A DNA stretch of 64,000 nucleotides from Streptomyces liangshanensis (GCF_011694815.1 NZ_CP050177.1:4751001-4815000), one strand, 5' to 3'; counted from the stretch's first letter, positions 7,666 through 16,519 are shown. Translations and numbers: made by a program. The notes: generated from the sequence alone by a model not told the origin.

Positions 7666-9536
7666 CGACCGCGACGCGCGCGCGTACGGTGCCTGGGGCG
7701 GAGCCCCGCGCGGACGCGGTGGCCGCCCCGTCCCCGTCGCCGTCCCCGTCCCCGTCCCCGGGGTCCCGCTTCCGGACCCTCGTCGAGCTGGTCAGGGCGC
7801 CCGCCGCGATCACCGTGCCCGGCGACGTCCTGGCCGGTGCGCTGGCCTCGGGCCGCGCCCCGGTGGCGCGCACCCTGGCGCTGGCGGCGTCCTCCGTCGC
7901 CCTCTACTGGGCGGGCATGGCCCTCAACGACTGGGCGGACCGCGACGAGGACGCCGTGGAGCGCCCCGAACGCCCCATCCCCTCGGGCCGCCTGACCCCG
8001 GGCGCGGCACTGGCCGTGGCGGTGGGCCTGACCGGCGCGGGCCTCGGCATCGCGGCGCTGGCGGGGGGCGGTCGTACGGTACTGCGGCGCACCCTGCCGC
8101 TCGCGGCGGCGGTCTGGGCGTACGACCTGGGCCTCAAGTCGACCCCCCTGGGCCCGGCGACGATGGCCGCGGCCCGGGCCCTGGACGTCCTGCACGGCGC
8201 ACCCCCCGGCCGCACGACCCCCGCCCTCCCGGCGGCGGCGACGATCGCGGCGCACACCCTGGCGGTGACGCGCCTGAGCCGCCACGAGGTCCACGGCGCC
8301 CCGCACTCGGAACCCCGCGTCTCCCTGGCCACGACAGCGATGATCACAGCCACCCTGGCCACCCCGGCAACCCGCCTGCTGACGACCCTGGTACGCGCCT
8401 CCGCAGCGGCCTCCGCCATCCCCTTCCTGCCCACAACGGCCCGCCACGTGTCCCCGCCGACCACCACGGCCGCCCCGCCGACCACCACGGCCCGCCACGC
8501 GGCCCCCGCGCCGATTCCGCACCCGATCGCGGTACGCGGCCCGGCCCCGGCCGTGTCGGCGGTCCCGTCCCCCACCACGGTCCGCCACGCGGCCCCCGCG
8601 CCGATTCCGCACCCGATCGCGGTACGCGGCCCGGCCCCGGCCGTGTCGGCGGTCCCGTCTCCCACCACGGTCCGCCACGCGGCCCCCGCGCCCGTTCCGC
8701 ACCCGATCGCGGTACGCGGCCCGGCCCCGGCCGTGTCGGCGGTCCCGTCCCCCACCGTGGCCCGACACCGGACACCGGCGCCCGAGCCGGGACGGCCGCC
8801 GACCCTGAAGCCCCACCCCGGACAGGCGTCCGTCGCCCGGCCGCCGGTCCCGTCGGCGCGCCAGGCGGCCCCGGCCCCCGCCGGGCACCGGGCACCACCC
8901 GCAGCGGGACAGCCGGAACCGGAGCCGGTCGCGGCGCCGTTGACCGCGGCGGTGCGCGGCGCCGGGCCCGCCGCCCGGCCGCCGGCCGCTGTCGGCCCCC
9001 GTACCGGACCGGCCCCCGTCACCACGTCCGCGCCGCCCACCCCTTCGGCCCCCGTCGCCCCCTCGGGCGGGCCCGCGCGGTTCACCGCCGCGCAGTGGCT
9101 GGCCGTTGCCGGGGCCGGGGCGCAGCTCGCGGGGCCGGCCGCGGTCTCCGTGGCCCGGCTTCTCGCCACGCGAACCGACGCCACGGCCACCCCGGGGGCC
9201 GCCACGCCCCGTACCGCCACCGCCTCGGCGACCGCCGGAGCCCGTACCGTCACCGCCCTGGCGACCGGCGACGGCGGGTCCCGAGCCATCGCCACCGCCC
9301 TGGTCACCGCCACCGCCGCGGCCACGTACGCCGTCACCTGCGTCCGCGCCCAGTCCGCCGTCGCGCGCCACCCCTCCGCCCCACGCGTGCGGGCCGCCGT
9401 CGGGGCCGGGATCCACGCGCTGCTGCCCCTCCAGGCCGCCCTTGTCGCGCGCGCCGGGGCACCGCTGGCCGCCCTGCCCCTGGGCCTCGCACTCCCCGTG
9501 CTCGGACGCCTCGCGAGAAAGGTGTCCTCGACATGA
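7662..9536 (+). CDS. UbiA-family prenyltransferase (EboC / SCO3242 type) with a large repeat insert
   Basis: The protein has 624 residues, about twice the family norm. After a Ser-Pro tract (residues 23-33) the UbiA core begins. The first Asp-rich motif NDWADRDED (89-97) binds the prenyl diphosphate through magnesium, and YDLGLK (154-159) followed by ARALDVLHG corresponds to the second active-site loop. From about 255 to 465 the transmembrane core is interrupted by an Ala/Pro/Arg-rich stretch containing three 30-residue tandem repeats; hydrophobic segments then resume to the C-terminus. The insert is probably a disordered extra-membrane loop. Start and stop overlap both neighbouring genes (ATGA). 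The likely reaction is prenyl transfer onto a cyclitol-derived acceptor, by analogy with other Ebo clusters; the acceptor is not known. Confidence 0.82.
   Translation: MTTATRARTVPGAEPRADAVAAPSPSPSPSPSPGSRFRTLVELVRAPAAITVPGDVLAGALASGRAPVARTLALAASSVALYWAGMALNDWADRDEDAVERPERPIPSGRLTPGAALAVAVGLTGAGLGIAALAGGGRTVLRRTLPLAAAVWAYDLGLKSTPLGPATMAAARALDVLHGAPPGRTTPALPAAATIAAHTLAVTRLSRHEVHGAPHSEPRVSLATTAMITATLATPATRLLTTLVRASAAASAIPFLPTTARHVSPPTTTAAPPTTTARHAAPAPIPHPIAVRGPAPAVSAVPSPTTVRHAAPAPIPHPIAVRGPAPAVSAVPSPTTVRHAAPAPVPHPIAVRGPAPAVSAVPSPTVARHRTPAPEPGRPPTLKPHPGQASVARPPVPSARQAAPAPAGHRAPPAAGQPEPEPVAAPLTAAVRGAGPAARPPAAVGPRTGPAPVTTSAPPTPSAPVAPSGGPARFTAAQWLAVAGAGAQLAGPAAVSVARLLATRTDATATPGAATPRTATASATAGARTVTALATGDGGSRAIATALVTATAAATYAVTCVRAQSAVARHPSAPRVRAAVGAGIHALLPLQAALVARAGAPLAALPLGLALPVLGRLARKVSST
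8493..8762 (+). repeat. Three tandem 90-bp coding repeats
   Basis: Copies start at 8493, 8583 and 8673, each 90 bp with only a few differences. Each encodes a 30-residue unit beginning RHAAPAP and ending AVPSPTTV; the last copy ends TVA. They lie in frame inside the prenyltransferase gene. A shorter CCGACCACCACGG duplication immediately upstream (near 8457-8490) suggests further slippage. Confidence 0.92.
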
Positions 9537-10591
9537 CCACACCCCCGCGCACCCAGGCCCTCACGACCCCGGCCGCCCCGCCCTCGGGCGCAGAGGCCTT
9601 GAGCCCCTTGGCCCAGTCCTCCCGTAACCGGACATCCACCCGGCCACGCACCGAGGCCCTGGTCGTCCGCGACCGCGCCACCCCGCCGCGTGCCGAGACC
9701 CGGAGCACCCGCACCCGCACCCCCACCCCCGGCACCCCCCGATTCGCCTACGGCACCAACGGGTTCGGGGACCATCGGTTGCCCGATGCCCTGCGGGTGC
9801 TCGCCGATCTGGGGTACGAGGGGGTGTCCCTCACGCTCGACCACCAGCACCTCGACCCGTACGCCGACCACCTCCCGCGCCGGATCGCCGACGTGCGCCG
9901 GGTGCTCGACGTCACCGGGCTCGCGCTGGTCGTCGAGACCGGGGCCCGCTACCTCCTCGACCCCTGGCGCAAGCACCGCCCCACCCTGCTCAGCGCCGAG
10001 GCCGACGGGCGCGCGATGCGGCTGGACCTGTTGCGCCGCGCCATCGGCATCGGCGCCGAACTCGGCGCGGAGGCCGTGCACTTCTGGAGCGGAACCGCCG
10101 ACCCGGGGACCCGGCCCGAGGACGCCTGGGCGCGGTTGGTCGACGGATGCGCCGAGACCGTGGCGCACGCCGACGCCGCCGGGATCGACCTCGCCTTCGA
10201 GCCGGAACCCGGCATGCTCGTCGCCGACCTCGCCGGCTACCGCAGGCTGGACGACGCGCTGGGCCGGCCCGACCGCTTCCGCCTCACCCTCGACATCGGC
10301 CACTGCCGCTGCCTCGAACCGCACAGCGTCACCCGGTGTGTCGAACTGGCCGCCGACCGGCTGGCCCATGTACAGATCGAGGACATGCGGCGCGGGGTCC
10401 ACGAGCACCTCCCCTTCGGCGAGGGCGACATCCACTTCCCGCCCGTCCTCGCGGCACTCGGCACCGCCGGGTACCGGGGGCTGGTGTCCGTGGAGCTTCC
10501 CCGGCACAGCCACGCCGCCACCGCGACCGCCCGGCACAGCATCGAGTTCCTGCGCTCCGCAGCCCTTCTCAAGGAGGTCGTACCGGTATGA
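9533..10591 (+). CDS. Sugar phosphate isomerase/epimerase-like TIM-barrel protein
   Basis: The product has 352 residues. The first 70 or so are a low-complexity Thr/Arg/Pro tail; the rest is a xylose-isomerase-like TIM barrel. Probable metal ligands appear in the usual order: the Glu of FEPEPGM, the Asp and His of LDIGHC, the conserved VQIEDM and GEGDIHFPP, and the Glu of VSVELPRHSH near the C-terminus. It likely isomerises or epimerises a cyclitol or sugar intermediate made from the inositol-phosphate synthase product. It is distinct from the second TIM barrel (EboE) downstream. Coupled by ATGA overlaps to the prenyltransferase and to eboA. Confidence 0.82.
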   Translation: MTTPPRTQALTTPAAPPSGAEALSPLAQSSRNRTSTRPRTEALVVRDRATPPRAETRSTRTRTPTPGTPRFAYGTNGFGDHRLPDALRVLADLGYEGVSLTLDHQHLDPYADHLPRRIADVRRVLDVTGLALVVETGARYLLDPWRKHRPTLLSAEADGRAMRLDLLRRAIGIGAELGAEAVHFWSGTADPGTRPEDAWARLVDGCAETVAHADAAGIDLAFEPEPGMLVADLAGYRRLDDALGRPDRFRLTLDIGHCRCLEPHSVTRCVELAADRLAHVQIEDMRRGVHEHLPFGEGDIHFPPVLAALGTAGYRGLVSVELPRHSHAATATARHSIEFLRSAALLKEVVPV

Positions 10592-11250
10592 CAGCCCCGA
10601 CAACGGCAGTGGCGCCGCCGCCCGCCGTGTGCGACGCGCTCGTCCTGCGCACCCTCAAGGAGTGCCTGGGCTCCGGCCTCGGCCAGGAGAACCGCACCCG
10701 GCTCGCCGCGGATCTCGCGGCCGTCGACGCGCAGGGCCCCCGCGCGCTCGACAGCCGCTTCCCGGCCGCCGGCCGCGTGTACGGCAGGGGCCCGCTCCCC
10801 GGCTGGGCCGGCTGGTCGACGGAGGACGCCGTACGGACCGTACTGCTGGCCCGACTGCCCCTGGAGGGCGACGAGTTGGCGCGCGAGGCCGCCCGGCGCT
10901 ACCACCACGGCGACGCCGCCGAACGGCGGGGCGTACTGCGGGCCCTGGCCTTCCTGCCGGTCGGCGCGCACGGGCTGGAGCTCACCGACGACGCCCTGCG
11001 CACCAACGACAACCGGCTGATCGCCGCCGCGCTCGGCCCGTACGCCAAGGTCCATCTCGACCAGTACCGCTGGCGCCAGGCCGTCCTCAAGTGCCTGTTC
11101 ACCGGCATCCCGCTGGCCAAGGTCGCCGGCCTGCACGAGCGCCGCGACGCCGAACTCGCCCGCATGGCGGCCGGGTTCGCCGCCGAACGCCGCGCCGCCG
11201 GCCGGCCGATCCCCGACGACCTGTGGCTGGTGGACGCCTACGAGCAGTAG
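10588..11250 (+). CDS. eboA: EboA-domain protein
   Basis: A 220-residue soluble protein, mostly helical by composition, with the features of EboA: RLPLEGDELAREAARRYHHGD, adjacent RALAFLPVG, and TNDNRLIAAALGPYA followed by a conserved YRWRQAVLKCLF block. EboA has no assigned chemistry; it is diagnostic for Ebo operons, which have been linked to moving a precursor across the cytoplasmic membrane in scytonemin-producing cyanobacteria. The start overlaps the upstream stop and AAGGAGG precedes it. The next gene starts 104 bases downstream after a C-rich repetitive spacer. Confidence 0.82.
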   Translation: MTAPTTAVAPPPAVCDALVLRTLKECLGSGLGQENRTRLAADLAAVDAQGPRALDSRFPAAGRVYGRGPLPGWAGWSTEDAVRTVLLARLPLEGDELAREAARRYHHGDAAERRGVLRALAFLPVGAHGLELTDDALRTNDNRLIAAALGPYAKVHLDQYRWRQAVLKCLFTGIPLAKVAGLHERRDAELARMAAGFAAERRAAGRPIPDDLWLVDAYEQ

Positions 11251-11354
11251 GAACCGACTCCCAGGACCCGAGGACACCTCAGGCCCCCAGGACCTCAGGC
11301 CCCCAGGACCCCACAGCCCCCAGGCCCCCCCGACCTCCCGACGGAGCACCGGCC
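11251..11354 (+). repeat. C-rich spacer with short direct repeats
   Basis: This 104-base gap is the only sizeable break in the Ebo-type run. It contains repeated CCTCAGGCCCCCAGGA-like units (three to four imperfect copies between about 11270 and 11325) and no open frame or clear promoter. It is probably slippage-generated spacer. Confidence 0.5.
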
Positions 11355-12212
11355 ATGCGCATCTTCGATCCACACATCCACATGACCTCACGCACCACCG
11401 ACGACTACCGCGCCATGTACGACGCCGGTGTCCGCGCCCTGGTCGAACCGGCCTTCTGGCTCGGCCAGCCCCGTACCTCGCCCGGCAGCTTCACCGACTA
11501 CTTCGACGCCCTGCTCGGCTGGGAGCCCTACCGCGCCTCCCAGTTCGGCATCCGGCACCACTGCACGATCGGCCTCAACCCGAAGGAGGCCAACGACCCC
11601 CGCTGCACCCCGGTCCTCGACCTCCTGCCCCGCTACCTGGCCAAGGACGGAGTCGTGGCGGTCGGGGAGATCGGCTACGACACCATGACCGACGCCGAGG
11701 AACACGCCTTCGCCACCCAACTCGCCCTCGCCGTCGAGTTCGGGCTGCCCGCCCTCGTCCACACCCCGCACCGCGACAAGGCGGGCGGCACCGCCCGCTC
11801 GCTGGCCGTCGTCGCCGAGTCCGGCATCGACCCCGGCTTCGTCGTCCTCGACCACCTCAACGAGGTCACCGTCGCCGAAGTCGCCGACTCCGGCTGCTGG
11901 ATGGGCTTCTCCATCTACCCCGACACCAAGATGACCCCGGAGCGCATGGTCGCGATCCTCCGGCGGTACGGAACGGAGCGCGTCCTCGTCAACTCCGCGG
12001 CGGACTGGGGACACAGCGACCCGCTGCTGACCCGCACCACCGCGGATGCCATGCTCGCCGCCGGCTTCGACCACGAAGACGTCGACCGTGTGATGTGGCG
12101 TAACCCCGTCATCTTCTACGGCCAGTCGGGCAGGCTCGACCTGGACGGCTACAACGATGTACAGGCCGCGGGGCTGTACGCCGGAAACTCGATCGCCCGC
12201 GGCGGCAGCTGA
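11355..12212 (+). CDS. eboB: TatD-like metal-dependent hydrolase (EboB type)
   Basis: This 285-residue amidohydrolase-superfamily protein has the metal ligands expected for a TatD-type barrel: DPHIHM (residues 5-10), GEIGYD (Glu ligand), HTPHRDK, LDHLNE and the Asp-containing NSAADWGHSDP. It differs from the housekeeping TatD nuclease at 48066 in length and loops, and matches the TatD-like member of Ebo operons. The likely role is hydrolysis of a small metabolite in the cytoplasm; DNA as substrate is unlikely in this context. The ATG is preceded by CGGAG. EboE follows 12 bases after the stop. Confidence 0.82.
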   Translation: MRIFDPHIHMTSRTTDDYRAMYDAGVRALVEPAFWLGQPRTSPGSFTDYFDALLGWEPYRASQFGIRHHCTIGLNPKEANDPRCTPVLDLLPRYLAKDGVVAVGEIGYDTMTDAEEHAFATQLALAVEFGLPALVHTPHRDKAGGTARSLAVVAESGIDPGFVVLDHLNEVTVAEVADSGCWMGFSIYPDTKMTPERMVAILRRYGTERVLVNSAADWGHSDPLLTRTTADAMLAAGFDHEDVDRVMWRNPVIFYGQSGRLDLDGYNDVQAAGLYAGNSIARGGS

Positions 12213-12224
12213 GGACGATAGACG

Positions 12225-13418
12225 ATGCGTCTCCACCACTCCGACTCCACCACGGTCCACGTCGCGTACTGCACCAACGTGCACCCGGCCGAGACCCTCG
12301 ACGGCATCACGGCCCAGCTCGCCGAGTTCTGCGAACCGGTGCGCCAGCACCTCAGCACCGACCTCGTCGGGCTCGGCCTGTGGCTCCCCTCCGACGTGGC
12401 CGCGCACCTGGCCACCCACCCGGAGGCCGTCGCGACGCTGCGCCGTGACATGACCTCGCGCGGCCTGGAGACCGTCACCCTCAACGGCTTCCCCTACCGG
12501 GGATTCCACGCGCCCGTCGTCAAACGCGGTGTCTACTACCCCGACTGGTCCGAGCCCTCCCGCCTGAACTACACCCTCAACCTCGCCCGGGTCCTGGCCG
12601 CACTGCTGCCCGACGACGCGGCCCGCGGCTCCATCTCCACCCTCCCGCTGGCCTGGCGCACCTCCTGGACCGGCGCCCAGCGCTCCGCCGCCGCCCGCCA
12701 CCTCGACGCCCTCGCCGCCGGCCTCAAGCAGATCGAGGCCGAGACCGGCCGGGTCGTGCGCGTCGGCCTCGAACCCGAACCGGGCTGCGTCGCCGAGACC
12801 ACCGCCCAGGCCGCCGAGGCCATCGCGGGCGCCGACCACGACTGGATCGGCCTGTGCCTGGACGTCTGCCACCTCGCCGTCCAGCACGAGGACCCGGCGG
12901 GCGCGATCGCCGCGCTGGTCACCGCGGGCGTCCCCGTCGTCAAGCTCCAGGCGTCGTCCGCCCTGGTGGCCGACCACCCCTCCGACCCCGAAGTACGGGA
13001 AGCGCTGCGCCCGTTCGCCGAACCGCGCTTCCTCCACCAGACCAGGGAGCGGTCCGCGGACGGCACCCTGCACGGCAGCGACGACCTCGCGCCCGCGCTC
13101 GCCGGCGCGCTGCCCGGCGAGGCGCCCTGGCGGATCCACTACCACGTACCCCTGCACGACCAGCCCGAGCCGCCGCTGCGCAACACCAGCGACGTGCTCC
13201 AGGAGACCCTGCGGGTGGCGTTCGGCGGGGAGCGCGCGCTGACCGACCACATCGAGGTCGAGACGTACACCTGGGACGTGCTGCCCAAGGGGCTGCGCCC
13301 CGCCGGGCCCGCCACCGTCGCGGCCGGGATAGCCACCGAACTCGAATGGACCCAGCAGGAGTTGACCGGCCTCGGGCTGCGCCCGCACGAGGGCTCGCAC
13401 CGGGGAGCCCCGTCATGA
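12225..13418 (+). CDS. eboE: Metabolite-traffic protein EboE
   Basis: This 397-residue protein has a xylose-isomerase-like TIM-barrel fold and the EboE signature order: TNVHPAETLDG near the N-terminus, LEPEPGC, CLDVCHLAVQHEDP, KLQASSAL and HYHVPLH. The C-terminal part VETYTWDVLP is also typical. A GAGGAC box precedes the ATG. EboE proteins are tied genetically to export of pathway intermediates in cyanobacteria; the enzymatic step is unknown. It is coupled to the next gene by ATGA. Confidence 0.88.
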   Translation: MRLHHSDSTTVHVAYCTNVHPAETLDGITAQLAEFCEPVRQHLSTDLVGLGLWLPSDVAAHLATHPEAVATLRRDMTSRGLETVTLNGFPYRGFHAPVVKRGVYYPDWSEPSRLNYTLNLARVLAALLPDDAARGSISTLPLAWRTSWTGAQRSAAARHLDALAAGLKQIEAETGRVVRVGLEPEPGCVAETTAQAAEAIAGADHDWIGLCLDVCHLAVQHEDPAGAIAALVTAGVPVVKLQASSALVADHPSDPEVREALRPFAEPRFLHQTRERSADGTLHGSDDLAPALAGALPGEAPWRIHYHVPLHDQPEPPLRNTSDVLQETLRVAFGGERALTDHIEVETYTWDVLPKGLRPAGPATVAAGIATELEWTQQELTGLGLRPHEGSHRGAPS

Positions 13419-14797
13419 CCGGCCGCCGCGACCAGGTGGCCGTGCTCTGCACGGTCGGCCTCACCCCCCACCTCCTCGGCGAGATGCCGAACGTCAGGGC
13501 CATCGGCGAGGAGGGCTTCACGGCCCGCCTCGACACGGTCTTCCCCGCCGTCACCGCCACCGTCCAGGCCACCTTCACCACCGGCCTGATGCCCCGCGAC
13601 CACGGGGCCGTCGGCAACGGCTGGTACTTCCGCGACCACGGCGAAGTCATGATGTGGCGCCAGCACAACGCCCTCGTCCGGGGCGAGAAGGTGTGGCAGG
13701 CCGCGCGCGCCAGGGACCCGGAGCACACCACCGCGTACCTCTGCTGGTGGTGGGCGATGGGCGCGGACGTCGACACGACCCTCACCCCGCGGCCCGTCTA
13801 CCACTACGACGGCCGCAAGTCGCCCGACTGCTACACCACCCCGGCCGGGCTCCGCGACGAACTGACCGCGCGCCAGGGCGAGTTCCCCCTCTTCCACTAC
13901 TGGGGCCCGACCGCCTCCATCGCCTCCACCCGGTGGATCGCGGGCGCCGCCCGCCACGTCGCCGACACCCGACGCCCCGACCTGTCCTTCATCTACGTCC
14001 CGCACCTGGACTACGACCTCCAGCGGTACGGCCCCGACAGCCCGCAGGCCGTGCGGGCCGCGCGCGACGCGGACGCCGAACTCGGGCCGCTGCTGGGCGA
14101 CCTGCGCGACCGGGGCACCACCGTCGTGGCGCTCAGCGAGTACGGGATCAGCCCGGTCAGCCGGCCCGTCGACATCAACAGGGCGCTGCGCAGGGAGGGT
14201 CTGCTGTCCGTCTACTCCCAGCGCGGCATGGAGTACCTGGACCCGCACACCTCACGGGCGTTCGCCGTCGCCGACCACCAGGCCGCCCACGTGTACGTCG
14301 CCGACCCGTCGGACGTCCCCCGGGTGCGTGACGTCCTCAAGGGCCTCGACGGGGTCGACGAGGTCTGGGACCGCACCGAGCAGGCCGCCTACGGCATCGA
14401 CCACCCCAACGCCGGGGAACTGGTCGCCGTGGCCGACCCGGACGCGTGGTTCACGTACTACTACTGGCTGGACGACAGCCGCGCCCCCGACTTCGCGCGC
14501 GGCGTCGAGATCCACCGCAAGCCGGGCTACGACCCGGCCGAACTCTTCTTCGACCCCGCCGATCCGGCGGTGAAGGCGAAGGCGGCACTGACACTGCTGC
14601 GCAAGAAGGCCGGGATGCGGGCGCCGCTGAACGTGGTGCCGCTCGACCCGACCCATGTCAGGGGCAGCCACGGACGGCTGCCCCAGGACGACCGGGACGG
14701 ACCACTGCTGTTGTGCTCCGACCCGGGTCAGCAACGGGACCGCTACCACGCCACCGAGGTCAAGGACCTGCTCCTGCGCCTGGGCGGACTGGCCTGA
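13415..14797 (+). CDS. Alkaline-phosphatase-superfamily phosphodiesterase (EboF-like)
   Basis: A 460-residue member of the nucleotide pyrophosphatase/phosphodiesterase group. FPAVTATVQATFTTG (residues 43-57) matches the nucleophile region, with Thr47 as the likely nucleophile, followed by PRDHGAVGNGW. The usual first metal-binding Asp-Gly is replaced in TVGLTP, and the DHGM box is SEYGISP, so at least one metal site is non-standard. This degeneration could be a family trait of Ebo-associated members. It probably hydrolyses a phosphodiester or pyrophosphate linkage of the pathway intermediate. It is the last gene of the Ebo-type run; a phosphopantetheinyl transferase with its own ribosome-binding site starts 40 bases later. 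Confidence 0.8.
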   Translation: MTGRRDQVAVLCTVGLTPHLLGEMPNVRAIGEEGFTARLDTVFPAVTATVQATFTTGLMPRDHGAVGNGWYFRDHGEVMMWRQHNALVRGEKVWQAARARDPEHTTAYLCWWWAMGADVDTTLTPRPVYHYDGRKSPDCYTTPAGLRDELTARQGEFPLFHYWGPTASIASTRWIAGAARHVADTRRPDLSFIYVPHLDYDLQRYGPDSPQAVRAARDADAELGPLLGDLRDRGTTVVALSEYGISPVSRPVDINRALRREGLLSVYSQRGMEYLDPHTSRAFAVADHQAAHVYVADPSDVPRVRDVLKGLDGVDEVWDRTEQAAYGIDHPNAGELVAVADPDAWFTYYYWLDDSRAPDFARGVEIHRKPGYDPAELFFDPADPAVKAKAALTLLRKKAGMRAPLNVVPLDPTHVRGSHGRLPQDDRDGPLLLCSDPGQQRDRYHATEVKDLLLRLGGLA

Positions 14798-14837
14798 GAC
14801 CGGCCGTTACCGGAAAGGACGGAGAGAGGAGGGGCGG

Positions 14838-15659
14838 ATGACGCCTCGGGGAAGCACCACGATCGGCGCCACGCTCGATGCCACGATCAGCGAGGTGTAC
14901 GTACCCGACACCGCGCTCGCGGCCGTGGAACGCCTGCGGACGCTCGGTGAGGTGCACGTGTGGTGGTGGCCGCTCGGCGACCGCACCGACCCGGCCGACC
15001 ACGCCGTGCTCGACGCGGTCGAACGGGGCCGCGCCCGGCGGTTCCACGCCGAGGCGGACGCGGCGGCGTTCACCGCGACGCGGGCGGGCGCCCGGCGGGC
15101 CATCGCCGGACTGCTCGGGATCACCCCGGGAGAGGTCGGCCTCGGCCGGCGGATCTGCCCGGGCTGCGGGGACCCCGAACACGGGCCGCCGTCCGTCGTC
15201 AGGCCGCCGGTGCCGCTGGCCGTCAGCCTGTCGCGTACGGCGGGGATCGGGGCGCTGGCCGTACGGGCCGGTGACTGGGTCGGCGTGGACGTCGAGGCCC
15301 TCAGGCCGGTCGACGACAACCTGGCCGACGTGGTCCTGACCCCGTCGGAACGGGCCTACGTCATGGGCCGGCCGCGGGGCCCCGAGCGGGACGCGGCCTT
15401 CCACCGCACGTGGACCCGCAAGGAGGCCGTCGTCAAGGCGGTCGGCCTGGGGCTGCTCGGCATGGAGCTGCACGCGCTCGACGTGCGCCCCGCCGACCCG
15501 GGGCCGGTCGAGGTGGTGCACACGTACCGCTCCGAGACGACCCGCTGGGAGGTACGGGACCTCGCCGTGCCGGGCCCGTGGTCCGCGTCCCTGGCGCGCC
15601 CGCTGGGGAGCGCCCTGGGCGAGGTCCGTCTCCACGCCCCGGCGGGAGCGGGCGACTAG
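14838..15659 (+). CDS. Sfp-type 4'-phosphopantetheinyl transferase (first copy)
   Basis: A 273-residue enzyme that would load coenzyme A phosphopantetheine onto carrier domains such as the one ending at 1806. It shows the magnesium-binding GVDVEAL and the catalytic WTRKEAVVKA, plus the Streptomyces-typical CPGCGDPEHG block. The chosen ATG at 14838 has GAGGAGGGG just upstream. It resembles the second copy at 21444-22298 closely in motif order and spacing. Confidence 0.9.
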   Translation: MTPRGSTTIGATLDATISEVYVPDTALAAVERLRTLGEVHVWWWPLGDRTDPADHAVLDAVERGRARRFHAEADAAAFTATRAGARRAIAGLLGITPGEVGLGRRICPGCGDPEHGPPSVVRPPVPLAVSLSRTAGIGALAVRAGDWVGVDVEALRPVDDNLADVVLTPSERAYVMGRPRGPERDAAFHRTWTRKEAVVKAVGLGLLGMELHALDVRPADPGPVEVVHTYRSETTRWEVRDLAVPGPWSASLARPLGSALGEVRLHAPAGAGD

Positions 15660-15773
15660 CCCACAGAGATACGGAGGGCGCCGCCCGGTCCCGGCCGGGC
15701 GGCGCTCGCCCGTACCCCCGTACCCGCACGGCGCACCACGCACGTCGCACGACGCAAGGAGCACCCACCCCGT

Positions 15774-15803
15774 CCGAGAGAGCCCGAGAGAGCCCGAGAG
15801 GCC
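15774..15803 (+). repeat. Three 10-bp tandem repeats before the ferric-reductase-like gene
   Basis: CCGAGAGAGC occurs at 15774 and 15784, with a diverged copy at 15794. The array ends just before the GTG start at 15807, so it occupies the ribosome-binding region. Its purine-rich GAGAG may serve as the Shine-Dalgarno sequence. Confidence 0.6.
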
Positions 15804-15806
15804 CCC

Positions 15807-16496
15807 GTGTCCCTGACCGAGAACCGCCCGCCCCCGCCAACAGCCGCACCAGCGACCGCACTTGACCCCACCGCCCCGCCCGCCCCACCCCGCACCGGCC
15901 CCCCGCACACCGCCCTCCCCGGCCCCCGGGCCGTCACCGCCGGGCTCGTCCCGCTCGCCGCCCTCGTCACCCTCGGCGCCCTCGCCGGCGGCGCGCCGCG
16001 CGACTGGCTGGACCGGATGGCGGGCGTCGTCGCCCTCGTCGCCCTCTCCGCCTCCGTGATGCTCGGCCTCACCACCGTCTTCCGCGACCTCCTGCGCCCC
16101 GCGCACCGCCGCCTCGCCCAGCACGCGCACCGCACGGCGGGCCTGGCCGGCCTCGCGTTCCTGGCCCTGCACATCGCCGTCAAGGCCGCGGGCGGCCGCG
16201 TCACCCCCGCCGCGGCCCTCGGCGTCACCGACCTCCTCACGGGCCTCGGCACCCTCGCCGCCGTTCTCTTCGTGCTCGCCGCCGTCACGGGCATCTGGCG
16301 CGGCGTCTTCGCCACCCGCCGCTGGATCCGCCCCTTCCGCGTCCTGCACGGCGCGTCCTACGCCGCCTGGCTCGCCGCCGTCGCGCACGGCCTCACCGCG
16401 GGGCGCGCCCCCGCCCCCTGGGTCGTCGCCTGCTACGCGCTCTGCCTGGCCGCCGCGTCCGCCGCGCTCATCCACCGCTGGACGAAAAGAAGTTGA
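15807..16496 (+). CDS. Ferric-reductase-like transmembrane protein
   Basis: A 229-residue protein with a Pro-rich cytoplasmic N-terminus of about 40 residues and about six hydrophobic segments. Two His pairs sit on predicted helices: HRTAGLAGLAFLALHIA and LHGASYAAWLAAVAHGL, the arrangement of heme ligands in the ferric-reductase/NOX membrane domain. No flavin or NAD domain is attached, so it would need a partner for electron delivery. Start is a GTG. A link to the cluster is possible but unproven. Confidence 0.72.
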   Translation: MSLTENRPPPPTAAPATALDPTAPPAPPRTGPPHTALPGPRAVTAGLVPLAALVTLGALAGGAPRDWLDRMAGVVALVALSASVMLGLTTVFRDLLRPAHRRLAQHAHRTAGLAGLAFLALHIAVKAAGGRVTPAAALGVTDLLTGLGTLAAVLFVLAAVTGIWRGVFATRRWIRPFRVLHGASYAAWLAAVAHGLTAGRAPAPWVVACYALCLAAASAALIHRWTKRS

Positions 16497-16519
16497 GCAA
16501 GTGTCAGTCACACCCTGTG

